From: Burkholderiales bacterium | GTDB lineage: Bacteria > Pseudomonadota > Gammaproteobacteria > Burkholderiales > Burkholderiaceae_E | Reading direction: 5' to 3' | Length of the DNA: 64,000 nucleotides | Assembly: GCA_026399835.1 (NCBI GenBank) | Contig: JAPLQE010000067.1 | Coordinates: forward strand, 22,806 to 86,805 | Position numbers and translations under genes: made by a program | Notes under the pieces: generated by a model | Database searches by the model: none | What the model saw: the letters and a program-made list of their open reading frames with translations, nothing else | Told to the model about the DNA's origin: nothing | Shown here: positions 28,750-39,274 of the stretch, piece after piece | Layout: every line of letters starts with the position of its first letter | How positions within the stretch are numbered: the first letter of the stretch is position 1

Positions 28750-29335
28750 TCAGCCCGCCGGCCCGAGATCGCGCCGCAGCGTCGGCAGCCCGACACCGGC
28801 CGCATCGAAGCCGCCGTCGAGCGCGATCACCTGCCCGTTCACGTAGCTCGCCGCATCGCTGCACAGGAAGCCGACGACCTCGGCCATCTCGTGCATGCCG
28901 CCGTAGCGGGCCAGCGGGATCGCGTCGTGGTAGTCGGCGCGGATCGCCGCCGTGTGCACGAGCCTCGCCATCTCGGTGTCGACCGGACCGGGCGCGATCG
29001 CGTTCATGCGCACGCCGAAATGCGAGAGCTCGACCGCCTGCTGTCTGGTGAGGTGGATCACCGCCGCCTTGCTGGTGCCGTAGGCCACGCGCATCGTGCT
29101 CGCGCGAAGACCCGAGATCGACGCGACATTGACGATCGCACCGCGCCCCCGTGCCTGCATCCGGGCACCGAAGACCTGGGAGCACAGGAAGACGCCGTCC
29201 AGGTTGGTCGCCATCACCTCGCGCCACTGCGCGAAGCTCGTCTTCTGGATGTGCTCGAACACCGCGACGCCGGCGTTGTTGACGAGGGCATCGACGCGGC
29301 CGAAGCGCGCATCGACCTCGCGGTCGGACCGCTGC
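28750..29335 (-). pseudogene. 5'-truncated short-chain dehydrogenase/reductase
   Basis: The surviving part has VDALVNNAG, the catalytic Ser region (NVASISGLRAS), YGTSK with Tyr and Lys, the NAIAPGPVDTEM segment and the C-terminal GQVIALDGGFD. All of this is normal SDR sequence. The first 75-80 residues, with the TGxxxGIG cofactor loop, are missing. Homology begins about EVDARFGRVDAL, directly at the stop codon of the DUF3683 gene (29336-29338). The first in-frame ATG is at 29262, which would leave 170 residues without the nucleotide-binding strand. A functional enzyme is unlikely. It is either a deletion remnant or an assembly join. Confidence 0.8.
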
Positions 29336-32300
29336 TCACACCAGGACCCGCTCGATGCCGCCGTCGTTGGCGCGCTTCACGTAGTCGGGCATCCATTCCT
29401 GGCCGAGCACGTGCTTGGCGATCTCGACCACGATGTAGTCGGCCTCGACGGCCGCATCGCCCTCGAAGCGCGACAGACCCTGCAGGCACGACGGGCAGGA
29501 GGTCAGCACCTTCACCGGACCGTCGAAGGCCTCGCCCTTCGCCGCGGCCGGCGCGGCCTGCGCGCCGGCCCGGATCGCCTCGGAGGCGCGGACCATCTCC
29601 TCCTCCTTGCGGAAGCGGATCTGCGTGGAGATGTCCGGACGCGAGACCGCCAGCGTGCCCGACTCGCCGCAGCAGCGGTCGTTCTTCTCGATGCGCCCGT
29701 TCACCTCGGCGTTCATCAGCGTGTTCACCACCTTCAGCGGCGCATGCTGCTTCATCGGGCTGTGGCAGGGGTCGTGGTACATGTACCGCGTCCCGGTCAC
29801 GCCCTCGAGGCGCACGCCCTTCTCCATCAGGAACTCGTGGATGTCGAGGATCCTGCAGCCGGGGAAGATCTTCTCGAACTCGTACTTCTGAAGCTGGTCG
29901 TGGCAGGTGCCGCAGGACACCACGACCGTCTTGATGTCGAGGTAGTTGAGCGTGTTGGCGACGCGGTGGAACAGCACGCGGTTGTCGGTGATGATCTTCT
30001 CGGCCTTGTCGAACTGGGCCGAGCCACGCTGCGGATAGCCGCAGCAGAGGTACCCGGGCGGCAGCACCGTCTGCACGCCGACGTGCCAGAGCATCGCCTG
30101 CGTGGCCAGGCCGACCTGCGAGAACAGCCGCTCCGAGCCGCAGCCCGGGAAGTAGAAGACCGCCTCGGCGTCGACGCTCGCCTTCGGGTCGCGGATGACC
30201 GGCACGTAGCGCGCGTCCTCGATGTCGAGCAGCGCGCGCGCGGCCTTCTTGGGCAGGTTGCCCGGCATCTTCTTGTTGACGAAGTGCACCACCTGCTCGG
30301 CGAGCTTCGGGCGCCCGACGGTCGCCGGGGGCGCCGCGGTCTGCGCCTTCGCCGGCGCCTTGAGCACGTCGTGCGCGACGCGCTGCGCCTTGTAGCCCCA
30401 GTCGATCATCGCCTTGCGCGCGAGATTGATCGTGCTCGGGTTGGTCGCGTTCAGGAAGAACATCGACGCGGCGGTGCCGGGGTTGAAGCGCTTCTGCCCC
30501 ATCTTGCGCAGCAGGTTGCGCATCGCCATCGACACGTCGCCGAAATCGATGTCGACCGGGCACGGCGTCTCGCACTTGTGGCAGACGGTGCAGTGGTCGG
30601 CGACGTCGCCGAACTCGTCCCAGTGGCGGATCGACACGCCGCGGCGCGTCTGCTCCTCGTACAGGAAGGCCTCGATCAGCAGCGAGGTGGCGAGGATCTT
30701 GTTGCGCGGGCTGTAGAGCAGGTTGGCGCGCGGCACGTGGGTGGCGCACACCGGCTTGCACTTGCCGCAGCGCAGGCAGTCCTTGATCGAGTCGGCGATC
30801 GAGCCGATGTCGGACTGCTGCAGGATCAGCGACTCGGCGCCCATCAGGCCGAAGCTCGGCGTGTAGGCGTCGCGCAGGTCGCCGCCCTGCATCAGCTTGC
30901 CCTTGTTGAAGCGGCCCTCGGGGTCGATGCGCTGCTTGTAGTCTCGGAACTCGCGGATCTCGGCGTCGGTCAGGTACTCGAGCTTGGTGATGCCGATGCC
31001 GTGCTCGCCGGAGATCACGCCATCGAGGCTGCGCGCGAGCGCCATGATGCGGTCGACCGCGCGATTGGCCTCCTGCAGCATCCCGTAATCGTCGGAATTG
31101 ACAGGCAGGTTGGTGTGGACGTTGCCGTCGCCGGCGTGCATGTGCAGCGCCACGAACACGCGGCTGCGCAGCGTGGTCTTGTGCGCCGCCACCGCCCGAT
31201 CGAGGATCGGCCGGAACGCCTGGCCGGAGAAGATCTCCGACAGCGGACCGAGCAGCTCGCGCTTCCAGGACACGCGGATGGTGCGGTCCTGCAGCAGGTC
31301 GAAGAGCCGCGCCTGCGGGTCGCGCGCGGCGCGCCGGCGCGCCTCGGCGGCGGCCTCGGGCAGCCCGATCGACTCGAGCGCCGAGGTCGCCTGCATCAGC
31401 GGCGCGTCGATCGCCTCGAGCAGGAACTCCCAGCGCGTGCGCACCGTGCCCGCGAGCTCGCGGGCCTGCGCGAGCCGCTCGGCGAGCATCTCGACCGGCA
31501 GGCGCGCGTCGGGGCCGGTGGCATCGTCGGCCTTGCCCAGCGGCAGCGTCGCCGGGTCGGCGGCGAACAGCGCGTCGAGCGCATCGACCACGCGCAGCTT
31601 GTTGCGGGTCGACAGCTCGATGTTGATGCGCTCGATGCCGTCGGTGTACTCGGCCATCCGCGGCAGCGGGATGACGACGTCCTCGTTGATCTTGAACGCG
31701 TTGGTGTGGCGCGCGATCGCGGCGGTGCGCGCGCGGTCGGCCCAGAAGGTCTTGCGCGACTCGGGCGAGACCGCGATGAAGCCCTCGCCCGAGCGGCCGT
31801 TGGCCAGGCGCACGACCTCGGAGGTGGCCTTCGCCACCGACTCCTCGTCGTCGCCGACGATGTCGCCGATCAGCACCATCTTCGGCAGCCCGCCGCGGCG
31901 CGACTTGGTCGCGTAGCCGACCGCGCGCAGGTAGCGCTCGTCGAGGTGCTCGAGGCCGGCGAGGATCGCACCGAAGGGCTGGCGATCGAGGTAGGCCTTG
32001 ATCTCGACGATGGAGGGCACCGCGTCCTTGGCCTGGCCGAAGAACTCCAGGCAGACGGTGCGGATCTGCTTCGGCATCCGGTGCAGCACCCAGCGCGCCG
32101 AGGTGATCAGGCCGTCGCAACCCTCCTTCTGCACGCCGGGCAGACCGGCGAGGAACTTGTCGGTGACGTCCTTGCCCAGGCCCTGCTTGCGAAAGCGCGC
32201 GCCCTCGATCTCCAGGGTCTCGCGGCGCGTCGGCTCGCCGCGCATCATGCCGTCGGCGCCGAGCTGGGCGGGCGCGTACCAGGCGAGCGCGAAGCGCGCG

Positions 32301-33373
32301 AGCGGCACGTCGTGGATCTTGCCGCGGTTGTGCTCGAGGCGCGTGATCTCGAGCCAGTCGCCCTGCGGATCGACCATCCGCCACCAGGCGAGGTTGTCGA
32401 GCGCGGTGCCCCAGAGCACGGCCTTCTTCCCGCCGGCGTTCATCGCGATGTTGCCGCCGATGCACGAGGCTTCGAGCGAGGTCGGGTCGACCGCGAAGAC
32501 CAGGCCCGCGGCGTCGGCCGCGTCGGTCACGCGCTTGGTGACGACGCCGGCCTCGGAGAAGATCGTCGCGACCTCGGCATCGACGCCGGGCAGACGCAGC
32601 GTCTCGACCGGGCCCAGGCCGATCAGCTTCTCGGTGTTGATGACCGCGGACATCGGCGTGAGCGGGATCGCACCGCCCGTGTAGCCGGTGCCGCCGCCGC
32701 GCGGGATGATGGTCAGGCCGAGCTCGATGCAGCCGGCCACCAGTGCGGCCACCTCGGCCTCGGTGTCGGGCGCGAGCACGAGGAAGGGGTACTCGACGCG
32801 CCAGTCGGTGGCGTCGGTGACATGCGAGACGCGCGACATGCCGTCGAAGCGGATGTTGTCGCGGCGGGTGACCCGCGACAGCCGCTTGAGCGCGCGGGCG
32901 CGCAGCTCGGCGGTGCGGGTGAAGTCGGCCTCGAAGCGAGCCACCGCATCGCGGGCGAGCGCGAGCAGGCGGGCGACGCGGTCGGCGCGCAGCGCGGCCG
33001 GCCTCGGGTCGTCGGCGGCGGGCTGGGCGGAGCCGCCGTCGGCATCGCGCCGGCGCTCGATCTCGCGCAGCCGGTGCTGCAGCGCCTCGATCAGCGCCGC
33101 GCGGCGCTTCGGGTTGTCGAGCAGGTCGTCCTGCAGGAACGGGTTGCGCTGCACGACCCAGATGTCGCCGAGCACCTCGTACAGCATCCGCGCCGAGCGG
33201 CCGGTGCGCCGCTCGGCGCGCAGCTCCTCGACGATGTCCCAGGCCTCCGCGCCGAGCACGCGCATCACGATCTCGCGATCGGAGAACGAGGTGTAGTTGT
33301 ACGGGATCTCGCGCAGGCGGGCGGGAGCGTCGGCGGTTCGCGTGGCGAGGGCCGGGAGGAGCGGGGCGTTCAT
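29336..33373 (-). CDS. DUF3683 / FAD-linked oxidase / 4Fe-4S / CCG-domain oxidoreductase, D-lactate or glycolate dehydrogenase-like
   Basis: A 1345-residue fused redox protein. Order: DUF3683 (about 1-130), FAD_binding_4 with [12 protein letters not shown] and [16 protein letters not shown] (about 185-340), FAD-oxidase C domain including [18 protein letters not shown] and [14 protein letters not shown] (about 700-790), two ferredoxin motifs [11 protein letters not shown] and [12 protein letters not shown] (about 840-940), and two CCG domains with CCGYPQRG and CCGESGTLA (about 1050-1300). It resembles GlcD and GlcF fused with an extra N-terminal domain, and probably passes electrons from a 2-hydroxyacid to quinone. 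The family is common in Burkholderiales near ilvA. The last codons abut the truncated SDR. Confidence 0.9.
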   Translation of the reverse strand: MNAPLLPALATRTADAPARLREIPYNYTSFSDREIVMRVLGAEAWDIVEELRAERRTGRSARMLYEVLGDIWVVQRNPFLQDDLLDNPKRRAALIEALQHRLREIERRRDADGGSAQPAADDPRPAALRADRVARLLALARDAVARFEADFTRTAELRARALKRLSRVTRRDNIRFDGMSRVSHVTDATDWRVEYPFLVLAPDTEAEVAALVAGCIELGLTIIPRGGGTGYTGGAIPLTPMSAVINTEKLIGLGPVETLRLPGVDAEVATIFSEAGVVTKRVTDAADAAGLVFAVDPTSLEASCIGGNIAMNAGGKKAVLWGTALDNLAWWRMVDPQGDWLEITRLEHNRGKIHDVPLARFALAWYAPAQLGADGMMRGEPTRRETLEIEGARFRKQGLGKDVTDKFLAGLPGVQKEGCDGLITSARWVLHRMPKQIRTVCLEFFGQAKDAVPSIVEIKAYLDRQPFGAILAGLEHLDERYLRAVGYATKSRRGGLPKMVLIGDIVGDDEESVAKATSEVVRLANGRSGEGFIAVSPESRKTFWADRARTAAIARHTNAFKINEDVVIPLPRMAEYTDGIERINIELSTRNKLRVVDALDALFAADPATLPLGKADDATGPDARLPVEMLAERLAQARELAGTVRTRWEFLLEAIDAPLMQATSALESIGLPEAAAEARRRAARDPQARLFDLLQDRTIRVSWKRELLGPLSEIFSGQAFRPILDRAVAAHKTTLRSRVFVALHMHAGDGNVHTNLPVNSDDYGMLQEANRAVDRIMALARSLDGVISGEHGIGITKLEYLTDAEIREFRDYKQRIDPEGRFNKGKLMQGGDLRDAYTPSFGLMGAESLILQQSDIGSIADSIKDCLRCGKCKPVCATHVPRANLLYSPRNKILATSLLIEAFLYEEQTRRGVSIRHWDEFGDVADHCTVCHKCETPCPVDIDFGDVSMAMRNLLRKMGQKRFNPGTAASMFFLNATNPSTINLARKAMIDWGYKAQRVAHDVLKAPAKAQTAAPPATVGRPKLAEQVVHFVNKKMPGNLPKKAARALLDIEDARYVPVIRDPKASVDAEAVFYFPGCGSERLFSQVGLATQAMLWHVGVQTVLPPGYLCCGYPQRGSAQFDKAEKIITDNRVLFHRVANTLNYLDIKTVVVSCGTCHDQLQKYEFEKIFPGCRILDIHEFLMEKGVRLEGVTGTRYMYHDPCHSPMKQHAPLKVVNTLMNAEVNGRIEKNDRCCGESGTLAVSRPDISTQIRFRKEEEMVRASEAIRAGAQAAPAAAKGEAFDGPVKVLTSCPSCLQGLSRFEGDAAVEADYIVVEIAKHVLGQEWMPDYVKRANDGGIERVLV

Positions 33374-33497
33374 CGGGGGGACATCCGTCCGGGGACGGCG
33401 GCGGGAACGGCGGGCTGGCCGCGGCCCGGCAACCGGTCCAAAAGGGGGATTGTAGCTGCGCAGGGGGTTCCCCGCCGCGCCGTGGGGGATCGCGGCC

Positions 33498-34013
33498 TCA
33501 GCCCATGAAGGGCGACGCGAGCTTCATCCACCAGTCGTCAGGCACCCAGAGCAGCGCCGCGGTCATCGTCGTGTAGCGCAGGAACTTGCCGATCGCCATG
33601 TACAGCACGCAGGGCCAGAACGGCTGCTTGAGCCAGCCGGCGAGCGCGCACAGCGGGTCGCCGACCGCCGGCAGCCAGGACAGCAGCAGGAACTTCGGGC
33701 CGAACCGGGCGAGCCAGCCGAACCAGCGGGTGCCCTCGCGATGGCCGACCGCCACCTTCGCGCCATAGCCCATCCAGTAGTCGACGATGCCGCCGAGCGT
33801 GTTGCCTGCGGTCGCGACCGCGACCGTGAGCCAGAACGCATCCGGATTGAGCTTGACGAAGCCGAACACCGCGGGTTCCGAGCCGAGCGGCAGCAGCGTC
33901 GCCGACACGAACGCGACCACGAACACGCTCGACAGCCCGTTCCTGGGCAGTGCGAACCAGTCGATCAGGCGTTCGATCAGGAGTTCCATGAGCGTCGCGA
34001 CGGGCCGGTCCAT
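33498..34013 (-). CDS. YqaA/DedA-type (SNARE-associated) inner-membrane protein
   Basis: A 171-residue membrane protein with four or five hydrophobic segments. It has the family marks [33 protein letters not shown] and a [24 protein letters not shown] stretch, which belong to the VTT/DedA superfamily, short YqaA branch. DedA-type proteins act in lipid scrambling and membrane homeostasis; the YqaA branch is not characterised. A second in-frame ATG at 33989 gives a 163-residue form starting MELLIERL, which is equally plausible. Confidence 0.88.
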   Translation of the reverse strand: MDRPVATLMELLIERLIDWFALPRNGLSSVFVVAFVSATLLPLGSEPAVFGFVKLNPDAFWLTVAVATAGNTLGGIVDYWMGYGAKVAVGHREGTRWFGWLARFGPKFLLLSWLPAVGDPLCALAGWLKQPFWPCVLYMAIGKFLRYTTMTAALLWVPDDWWMKLASPFMG

Positions 34014-34088
34014 GCCGGCGGCCCATTCTAGTCGCGACGCCCGACCGGTCCTGTCGACGCCCGGCGGCCCCGGAGGACCGCCGGGGGC

Positions 34089-36752
34089 TCAGCAGGTCGT
34101 GGTCGGTGTCGGTGTCGGTGTCGGTGTCGGTACCGGAACCGGTACGGGTACCGGCGTCGGCGCCGGCGGCGGAGTCGCCGGCTTCTCGTTCGTGGTCGTC
34201 GTCGGCGGCGGGGCCGGCGGCGGCGGCGTGGTCGGCGGCGGGGCCGGCGGTGGCGGCTCGACCGGCGGCGGCGGGGGCGGGGGCGGAGGCGGAGGCGGAG
34301 GCGGAGGCGGCGGGGGCGGGGGCGGCGGGGCCGGCGACGGATCGGCGATCTTGATCGACACCGCGGCCGGAACCGGCGGCGGGGCCGGCTGCTGGCTGGC
34401 GTCGCACCACAGGCCGAGGCCGTCGACCATGGCATCCGCCTGGTTCCGGGCCCGTCCGTACAGGCCGTTGGCGGGCACGTCCTGGCCGCAGGTCATCCGC
34501 GGCTGGGCCGGTCCGGCGGCGGCGGCGGCCGGGGTGGTGGTGGTGTTGCCCAGGACATCGAGCGCCGTCGTGGTGCCGACCGTTCGGCCGTTTGCGCTCA
34601 ACGGACGGCAGCGCGGCGTGATCGACGACACGTAGACGGACAGCGTGCTGTCGAAGCCGACGACGGCGGAATTCGCCGGGCACATCGACTGCGTCAGCGG
34701 CAGCTCCGTCGCAGTGGGAGGCCCGCCGGCGCGGACTGTGACGGTCCCGACGCCCTTGCCCAGCGCCGCGGGCGTGCCCGACCAGCGACCGTCGCCGGTA
34801 ACCGCGACGCACATCGGCTCGACACGCCCGATGACCCGCCTGGACGGCGCGTCGATCACGGTCGTGGCCTTCACGCCCGCCACCACCTGCTCGGCCGGGC
34901 ACTTCGCGTCGAGCACGTTCTCGCCGTTGATCGAGGTCTGCGCGAGGCCGCCCGACATCGGCGTCCAGCCGGCCAGCAGCACGGGCGCCGCGTCGGGCTC
35001 GATGCGCACGGTCGTCGCGAGCGACGGCGTGCCGCGATCGTCGAGCGCGAAGAGCATGTAGTAGCCGGGCGTCATCTCGGTGGAGGCGCGCGGCAGGGTG
35101 GCGTTCAGGCGGATCCGGTCGGCCAGCGTGGCGGTGGTGAACGGCACGTCGAAGAAGCGGCCCTCGAAGTTGGTCGTGTGCGTGACCGAGCCGTGCTTGA
35201 TCAACGTCAGCTTGGAGACCGTGCGCTTGGACTCGACGTCGACCGTCATCGCCGCACCGACCGAGGCGACCTGCGGGGCGGCGAGCAGCCGCGGGCGCTC
35301 GGCCCAGCCGCCGGCTGGATCGAACAGGTACGGCGGATAGAAGATCTCGGCGTTGGTGTTGGTCAGCGGACCGGGCGCGCCACCACCGCCGACCAGCACC
35401 GTGCCGTCGGGCAGCAGCATGGCGATCGAGTGGTACAGGCGGGGCACGGCGCCGGCCGACAGCCGCGTGAACGCGCCGGTGGCTGGATCCCACAGGTCGG
35501 GCTCGAAGACGACGTCGACGAGTGCGTTTTCCTCGCCGCTGCCACCGGTCATCAACACCTTCCCGTTCGGCAGCACCGTCAGGAACGCATGCTGGCGGTA
35601 CTGCGTCAGCGTGCCCGTCTGCGTGACCGTGGGCAGCGGCCCGTTGAAGTCCACGACCGCGGCGTACAGGCTGTCGCCGCCCGCCACCAAGACGCGACCG
35701 GGCCGATAGAGCGCGGACGCCGCGGTGTAGTTGCCAGCCAGCGCGACGTCGCCGAGCACGCCGTTCTGGTCGCGCACCTTGCCGACCGGCAGCAGGCCGG
35801 CCGGGGACAGGCGCCCGGCGCCGGCGGGATCGACGAAGAACATCCGCCGCTCCGCGTCCAGCCCGAAGATTCGGCCGTCACGTGCGAAGAAGTTGCGCGG
35901 GTACCAGTAGTTCAGCTGCTCGGGCGGGTAGACCGCGCCCGACAGCTGACGGATCGAACCGTCCACCGCGCGGACCTCGGGAAACGCATCGTACGCGTTG
36001 AAGCCGTCGCCGCCCGCACGTCCGCCGAGAATCATGATCTCGCCCGAGGGCATCATCGTCGGCGAGCCGTACCAGCGCGGCTGCGACATCTCCGGACCGC
36101 GCACGAGGGTGTTGCCCTTCGGATCGAAGATGTTCGTGTTCGTCGAGCCGGTGTTGACCGTGGCACCCTGGACGTAGTTGTCGCCACCGGACAGGAACAT
36201 CCGGCCGTCGTCCTCGGCGCGCGGCAGCACCATCTGCGCGCTGCAGAAGAGGTCCGTGCCGGTCTGGTTCGGCAGCAGCAGGTGGGCGCGATCGAGGTCG
36301 AGGCCGGCCTTGGGGTCCCAGACGTCGTACCAGAACATGCCGGTCTGGATGCCTTCCTTGCCCTTCGCGTTGCCCCGGTTGTCGTTCGTGCCGTAGGACA
36401 TCACGCGGCCGTCGGCGAGCAGCGCCGCATGCAGCGGGATCAGGTTCCACGGGGCCACCGGCGACCAGGCGCCGTACAGATGCGCGTCGGCCGGCGGCGT
36501 ACCCTCGCCGAGGCCCGGCACGGTGGCGCGCGGCTGCGCGCCCACCGCCTTCGAGCAGGTGCCCGGCGTCGTCGAGGGCGCGGGGGCCGACTGGGTGACC
36601 CCGGCGAGCGCGGTCGGCGCCGGCTCCGTCGCCCCGCCGCCGCCGCCGCAGGCCTGCAGCGCGATCGCCAGCACACCGGCGACCGATGCGACGCGCAGCA
36701 CGCGGATGCCGGCATCTGACGACCTGGCGGAAGGCGACTCTGTGCTGCGCAT
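34089..36752 (-). CDS. Galactose-oxidase-like copper radical oxidase, lipoprotein with proline-rich C-terminal tail
   Basis: An 887-residue exported protein. The signal ends in a lipobox (LQAC, Cys35) followed by Gly5. The kelch-like propeller and DUF1929 C-terminal domain keep every residue of the galactose oxidase copper site: Cys170 (DLFCSAQ) and Tyr228 (RWYGSPTM) for the thioether cofactor, Tyr440-His441 (RLYHSIAMLLPDG) and His525 (GSVTHTTN). An extra Cys-containing repeat region (about 600-800) and then a tail of 22 consecutive prolines, PPPPAPPPTT units and Pro-Thr/Pro-Val repeats follow. Expected chemistry is oxidation of an alcohol or aldehyde with release of H2O2 at the cell surface. 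The start is not certain: an ATG at 36815 is also in frame. Confidence 0.87.
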   Translation of the reverse strand: MRSTESPSARSSDAGIRVLRVASVAGVLAIALQACGGGGGATEPAPTALAGVTQSAPAPSTTPGTCSKAVGAQPRATVPGLGEGTPPADAHLYGAWSPVAPWNLIPLHAALLADGRVMSYGTNDNRGNAKGKEGIQTGMFWYDVWDPKAGLDLDRAHLLLPNQTGTDLFCSAQMVLPRAEDDGRMFLSGGDNYVQGATVNTGSTNTNIFDPKGNTLVRGPEMSQPRWYGSPTMMPSGEIMILGGRAGGDGFNAYDAFPEVRAVDGSIRQLSGAVYPPEQLNYWYPRNFFARDGRIFGLDAERRMFFVDPAGAGRLSPAGLLPVGKVRDQNGVLGDVALAGNYTAASALYRPGRVLVAGGDSLYAAVVDFNGPLPTVTQTGTLTQYRQHAFLTVLPNGKVLMTGGSGEENALVDVVFEPDLWDPATGAFTRLSAGAVPRLYHSIAMLLPDGTVLVGGGGAPGPLTNTNAEIFYPPYLFDPAGGWAERPRLLAAPQVASVGAAMTVDVESKRTVSKLTLIKHGSVTHTTNFEGRFFDVPFTTATLADRIRLNATLPRASTEMTPGYYMLFALDDRGTPSLATTVRIEPDAAPVLLAGWTPMSGGLAQTSINGENVLDAKCPAEQVVAGVKATTVIDAPSRRVIGRVEPMCVAVTGDGRWSGTPAALGKGVGTVTVRAGGPPTATELPLTQSMCPANSAVVGFDSTLSVYVSSITPRCRPLSANGRTVGTTTALDVLGNTTTTPAAAAAGPAQPRMTCGQDVPANGLYGRARNQADAMVDGLGLWCDASQQPAPPPVPAAVSIKIADPSPAPPPPPPPPPPPPPPPPPPPPPPVEPPPPAPPPTTPPPPAPPPTTTTNEKPATPPPAPTPVPVPVPVPTPTPTPTPTTTC
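34101..34130. repeat. ggtgtc microsatellite at the 3' end of the galactose-oxidase-like gene
   Basis: About four to five tandem ggtgtc/ggtcgg units, encoding a Pro-Thr repeat just before the stop codon. The unit of six keeps the frame. Confidence 0.85.
34263..34328. repeat. 22-codon proline tract (GGN/CCN repeat)
   Basis: Sixty-six bases of ggcgga/gggggc-like triplets encode 22 prolines in a row on the minus strand. The tract mixes several proline codons (third bases vary), so it is probably kept by selection on protein sequence rather than being a fresh triplet expansion. Confidence 0.9.
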
Positions 36753-37065
36753 GGCGTGTTGCGACCCGGATTGCTGATGGAGAGGTGAGCAAGGAGCTTG
36801 CAATGTCCGTGCCATCGCGGCGAGGACATCGTTCACGCAGGATATTCCGGACGTCTCGCCGGCATCCGCGTCGAAGGGCGCCGCCGAGTGTAAAGAAAAA
36901 CCATCCAATCCTCGCACGCGCGGGATGATCTGGATCATGGGCCGGCCGGGGATCGGCCGTGCACGCGGGGGGCTCGGACACGGACCTCCCAAGGATCCTG
37001 TAAGGCGCTTCGACACGCCCTTGCGGGCGACCCTCCTCCGGGCTGGTCGGTAGAATCCCGCCACC
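36753..37065. other. Divergent intergenic region between the galactose-oxidase-like gene and ilvA
   Basis: A 313-base stretch without a convincing gene. It contains a locally AT-rich patch (about 36890-36910, including gtaaagaaaaacc) in otherwise GC-rich DNA, likely promoter sequence. TAGAAT at 37051-37056 resembles a -10 box for ilvA, but no matching -35 is seen. Confidence 0.5.
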
Positions 37066-38613
37066 ATGCCCACCGAATACCTGAAGCGGATCCTGACCGC
37101 CCGCGTCTACGACGTCGCGCAGGAGACGCCGCTCGAGCCCGCACCGTGCCTGTCGCGCCGAGTCGGCAACATCGTGCTGCTCAAGCGGGAGGACCTGCAG
37201 CCGGTCTTCTCGTTCAAGCTGCGTGGCGCATACAACAAGATGGTCCGGCTGACTGCCGAGCAGCTCGCGCGCGGCGTGATCGCGGCCTCCGCGGGCAATC
37301 ACGCGCAAGGTGTCGCGCTGTCCGCGCAGCGTCTCGGATGCCGCGCGGTGATCGTCATGCCGGTGACCACGCCGCAGGTCAAGATCGACGCCGTGCGCTC
37401 GCGCGGGGCCGAAGTGGTGCTGCACGGCGACTCGTACAGCGACGCGTTCCAGCACGCGACCGGGCTGCAGGCCCGCGACGGCCTGACCTTCGTGCATCCG
37501 TTCGACGACCCCGACGTGATCGCCGGCCAGGGCACGGTGGCGATGGAGATCCTGCGCCAGCACCAGGGCCCGATCGACGCGATCTTCGTGGCGATCGGCG
37601 GCGGCGGGCTGGCTGCGGGCATCGCCACCTACGTGAAGCAGCTGCGCCCCGAGGTCAAGGTGATCGGCGTGCAGACGACCGACTCGGATGCGATGGCGCG
37701 CTCGCTGGCCGCGGGGCATCGCATCGTGCTGCAGGACGTCGGCCTGTTCTCCGACGGCACCGCCGTCAAGCAGGTCGGCGAGGAGACCTTCCGGCTGTGC
37801 CGCGAGTTCCTCGACGAGGTGATCCTCGTCGACACCGATGCGGCCTGCGCGGCGATCAAGGACGTGTTCCAGGACACCCGCTCGATCCTGGAGCCGGCCG
37901 GCGCGCTCGCGATCGCCGGCGCCAAGGCCTGGATCGAGCGCGAATCGGCCGCGCAGGGCGCGCCGGTAACGGGGCGCACGCTCGTGGCGGTCGCCTGCGG
38001 CGCCAACATGAACTTCGACCGGCTGCGCTTCGTCTCCGAGCGGGCCGAGGTCGGCGAGCAGCGCGAGGCGGTCTTCGCGGTCACCATCCCCGAGGAGCGC
38101 GGCAGCTTCCGGCGCTTCTGCGAGCTGGTCGGGCCGCGCAACGTCACCGAGTTCAACTACCGGATCGCCGACGCGCGCGTTGCCCACGTGTTCGTCGGCG
38201 TGCAGGTGGCCGACCGCGGCGAGGCACGGGCGATCGCGGCGACCTTCGCCGAACACGGATTCGCGGCGCTGGACCTCACCGACGACGAGCTGGCCAAGCT
38301 CCACATCCGCCACCTGGTGGGCGGGCATTCGGCGCTGGCGCGCGACGAGCGCCTGTATCGCTTCGAGTTCCCCGAGCGCCCCGGGGCGCTGATGCGCTTC
38401 CTGACGAGCATGAGCCCGAACTGGAACATCTCGCTGTTCCACTACCGCAACCACGGCGCCGACTACGCCCGCATCCTGGTCGGCCTGCAGGTGCCGGCGG
38501 CCGACGGCGCGGTGCTGGACGCGTTCCTGCAGACCCTCGGATATCCCCACTGGGACGAGTCGCAGCACCCGGCGTATCGCCTGTTCCTTGCCGCGGGCGG
38601 CGAGTCGGACTGA
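37066..38613 (+). CDS. ilvA: Threonine ammonia-lyase (threonine dehydratase), biosynthetic
   Basis: PLP enzyme converting threonine to 2-oxobutyrate, the first step towards isoleucine. The 515-residue length is standard for the biosynthetic form. The PLP lysine lies in FSFKLRGAYNKM (about residue 53), the phosphate loop is GGGGLAAGI (about 179-187), and two C-terminal regulatory ACT-like repeats (about 325-500) should bind isoleucine and valine. The start at 37066 gives the usual MPTEYLKRILTARVYD opening. It is divergent from the galactose-oxidase-like gene. Confidence 0.96.
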   Translation: MPTEYLKRILTARVYDVAQETPLEPAPCLSRRVGNIVLLKREDLQPVFSFKLRGAYNKMVRLTAEQLARGVIAASAGNHAQGVALSAQRLGCRAVIVMPVTTPQVKIDAVRSRGAEVVLHGDSYSDAFQHATGLQARDGLTFVHPFDDPDVIAGQGTVAMEILRQHQGPIDAIFVAIGGGGLAAGIATYVKQLRPEVKVIGVQTTDSDAMARSLAAGHRIVLQDVGLFSDGTAVKQVGEETFRLCREFLDEVILVDTDAACAAIKDVFQDTRSILEPAGALAIAGAKAWIERESAAQGAPVTGRTLVAVACGANMNFDRLRFVSERAEVGEQREAVFAVTIPEERGSFRRFCELVGPRNVTEFNYRIADARVAHVFVGVQVADRGEARAIAATFAEHGFAALDLTDDELAKLHIRHLVGGHSALARDERLYRFEFPERPGALMRFLTSMSPNWNISLFHYRNHGADYARILVGLQVPAADGAVLDAFLQTLGYPHWDESQHPAYRLFLAAGGESD

Positions 38614-38746
38614 CCGCGGCACGGGCGATTCACGAGTTTTCACATACGACACGCCAGAATTCCACAGCGCGGGCGGCCTGCAACCGTTTCGGGAAGGTAA
38701 ACCGAGCGGTTGCCCATCTCGGGCCCAATGGCTTTCGCTTCGCACC

Positions 38747-38828
38747 ATGCGGATCGCGATCATCGACGACGACACGGTGCTCTCCTCGAGCATCACCTCC
38801 GCACTGGCACGAAACGGATGGGCGTGCC
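38747..38828 (+). pseudogene. Response regulator, N-terminal fragment
   Basis: The ATG at 38747 opens MRIAIIDDDTVLSSSITSAL then ARNGW, a receiver-domain beginning with the acidic Asp cluster. The receiver ends after about 26 codons: the phosphoacceptor Asp, the rest of the receiver and any output domain are gone. The frame runs on into sequence that, in another frame, is the next gene's interior. It is the first of several deletion remnants in this locus. Confidence 0.75.
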
Positions 38829-38858
38829 GGGCGGGTCGGTGCCGACGGGCCGGGCGGC

Positions 38859-39271
38859 CTGCCCGCGCGCATCGAGACGCTGGCGGCGACGCTGCGCTTC
38901 GCACCGGTCGAGGGCGCTTCCGGCTATCGCGTCCAGCTCGCCCTGGACGAGGGCTTCACCCGGCTGCTCGCCGACACGCGCGGCCCGGCCCCCGAGGTGG
39001 CGGTGGTCACCCGGGAAGACGGCCCGCTCCACCTGAAGGTGCGCGCGGACTCGGCGATCGGCCTCGAAGGGCAGGCGTCGCTCGCCCGCCTCGAGGTCGC
39101 GGCCCGTCCCGAGCCGCCGCTGCCGATCCCCCCGGGCGAGCGCGCCGTGGTCTTCGAGCGCACGGTGGCGCTGTCCTGGGCCGATCCCGCCGGCATCGCA
39201 TCGTTCCGCGTCCAGGTCGCCGCCGACCCGGGTTTCGCGGCGCCCCCGTCGAGCTGCAGGACAGGCGCTGA
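38859..39271 (+). pseudogene. FecR-like/beta-sandwich repeat protein, internal and 3' fragment
   Basis: In the frame beginning LPARIETLAATLRFAPVEGA the sequence shows two copies of the beta-sandwich repeat (ASGYRVQLALDEGFTRLLAD and ASFRVQVAADPGFAAP) with a RPEPPLPIPPGE linker. This is the normal C-terminal half of LysM/FecR-like proteins encoded beside CHASE2 kinases. After GFAAP the frame is lost. The likely natural end, VELQDRR and TGA (39269-39271), is in a different frame, so a further deletion with frameshift separates them. The whole N-terminal half (LysM, FecR) is missing. Confidence 0.7.
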
Positions 39272-39274
39272 CCG

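Noticed and set aside
29096..33508. A 1470-residue open frame on the plus strand across the DUF3683 gene
   Set aside because: It mirrors the opposite-strand gene. Very high G+C at third positions keeps antisense frames open, and the composition (Arg/Leu/Val/Ala/His/Asp in monotonous pattern) matches no protein family. The same applies to the long antisense frames at 11274-14048, 16063-18921 and 38793-41489.
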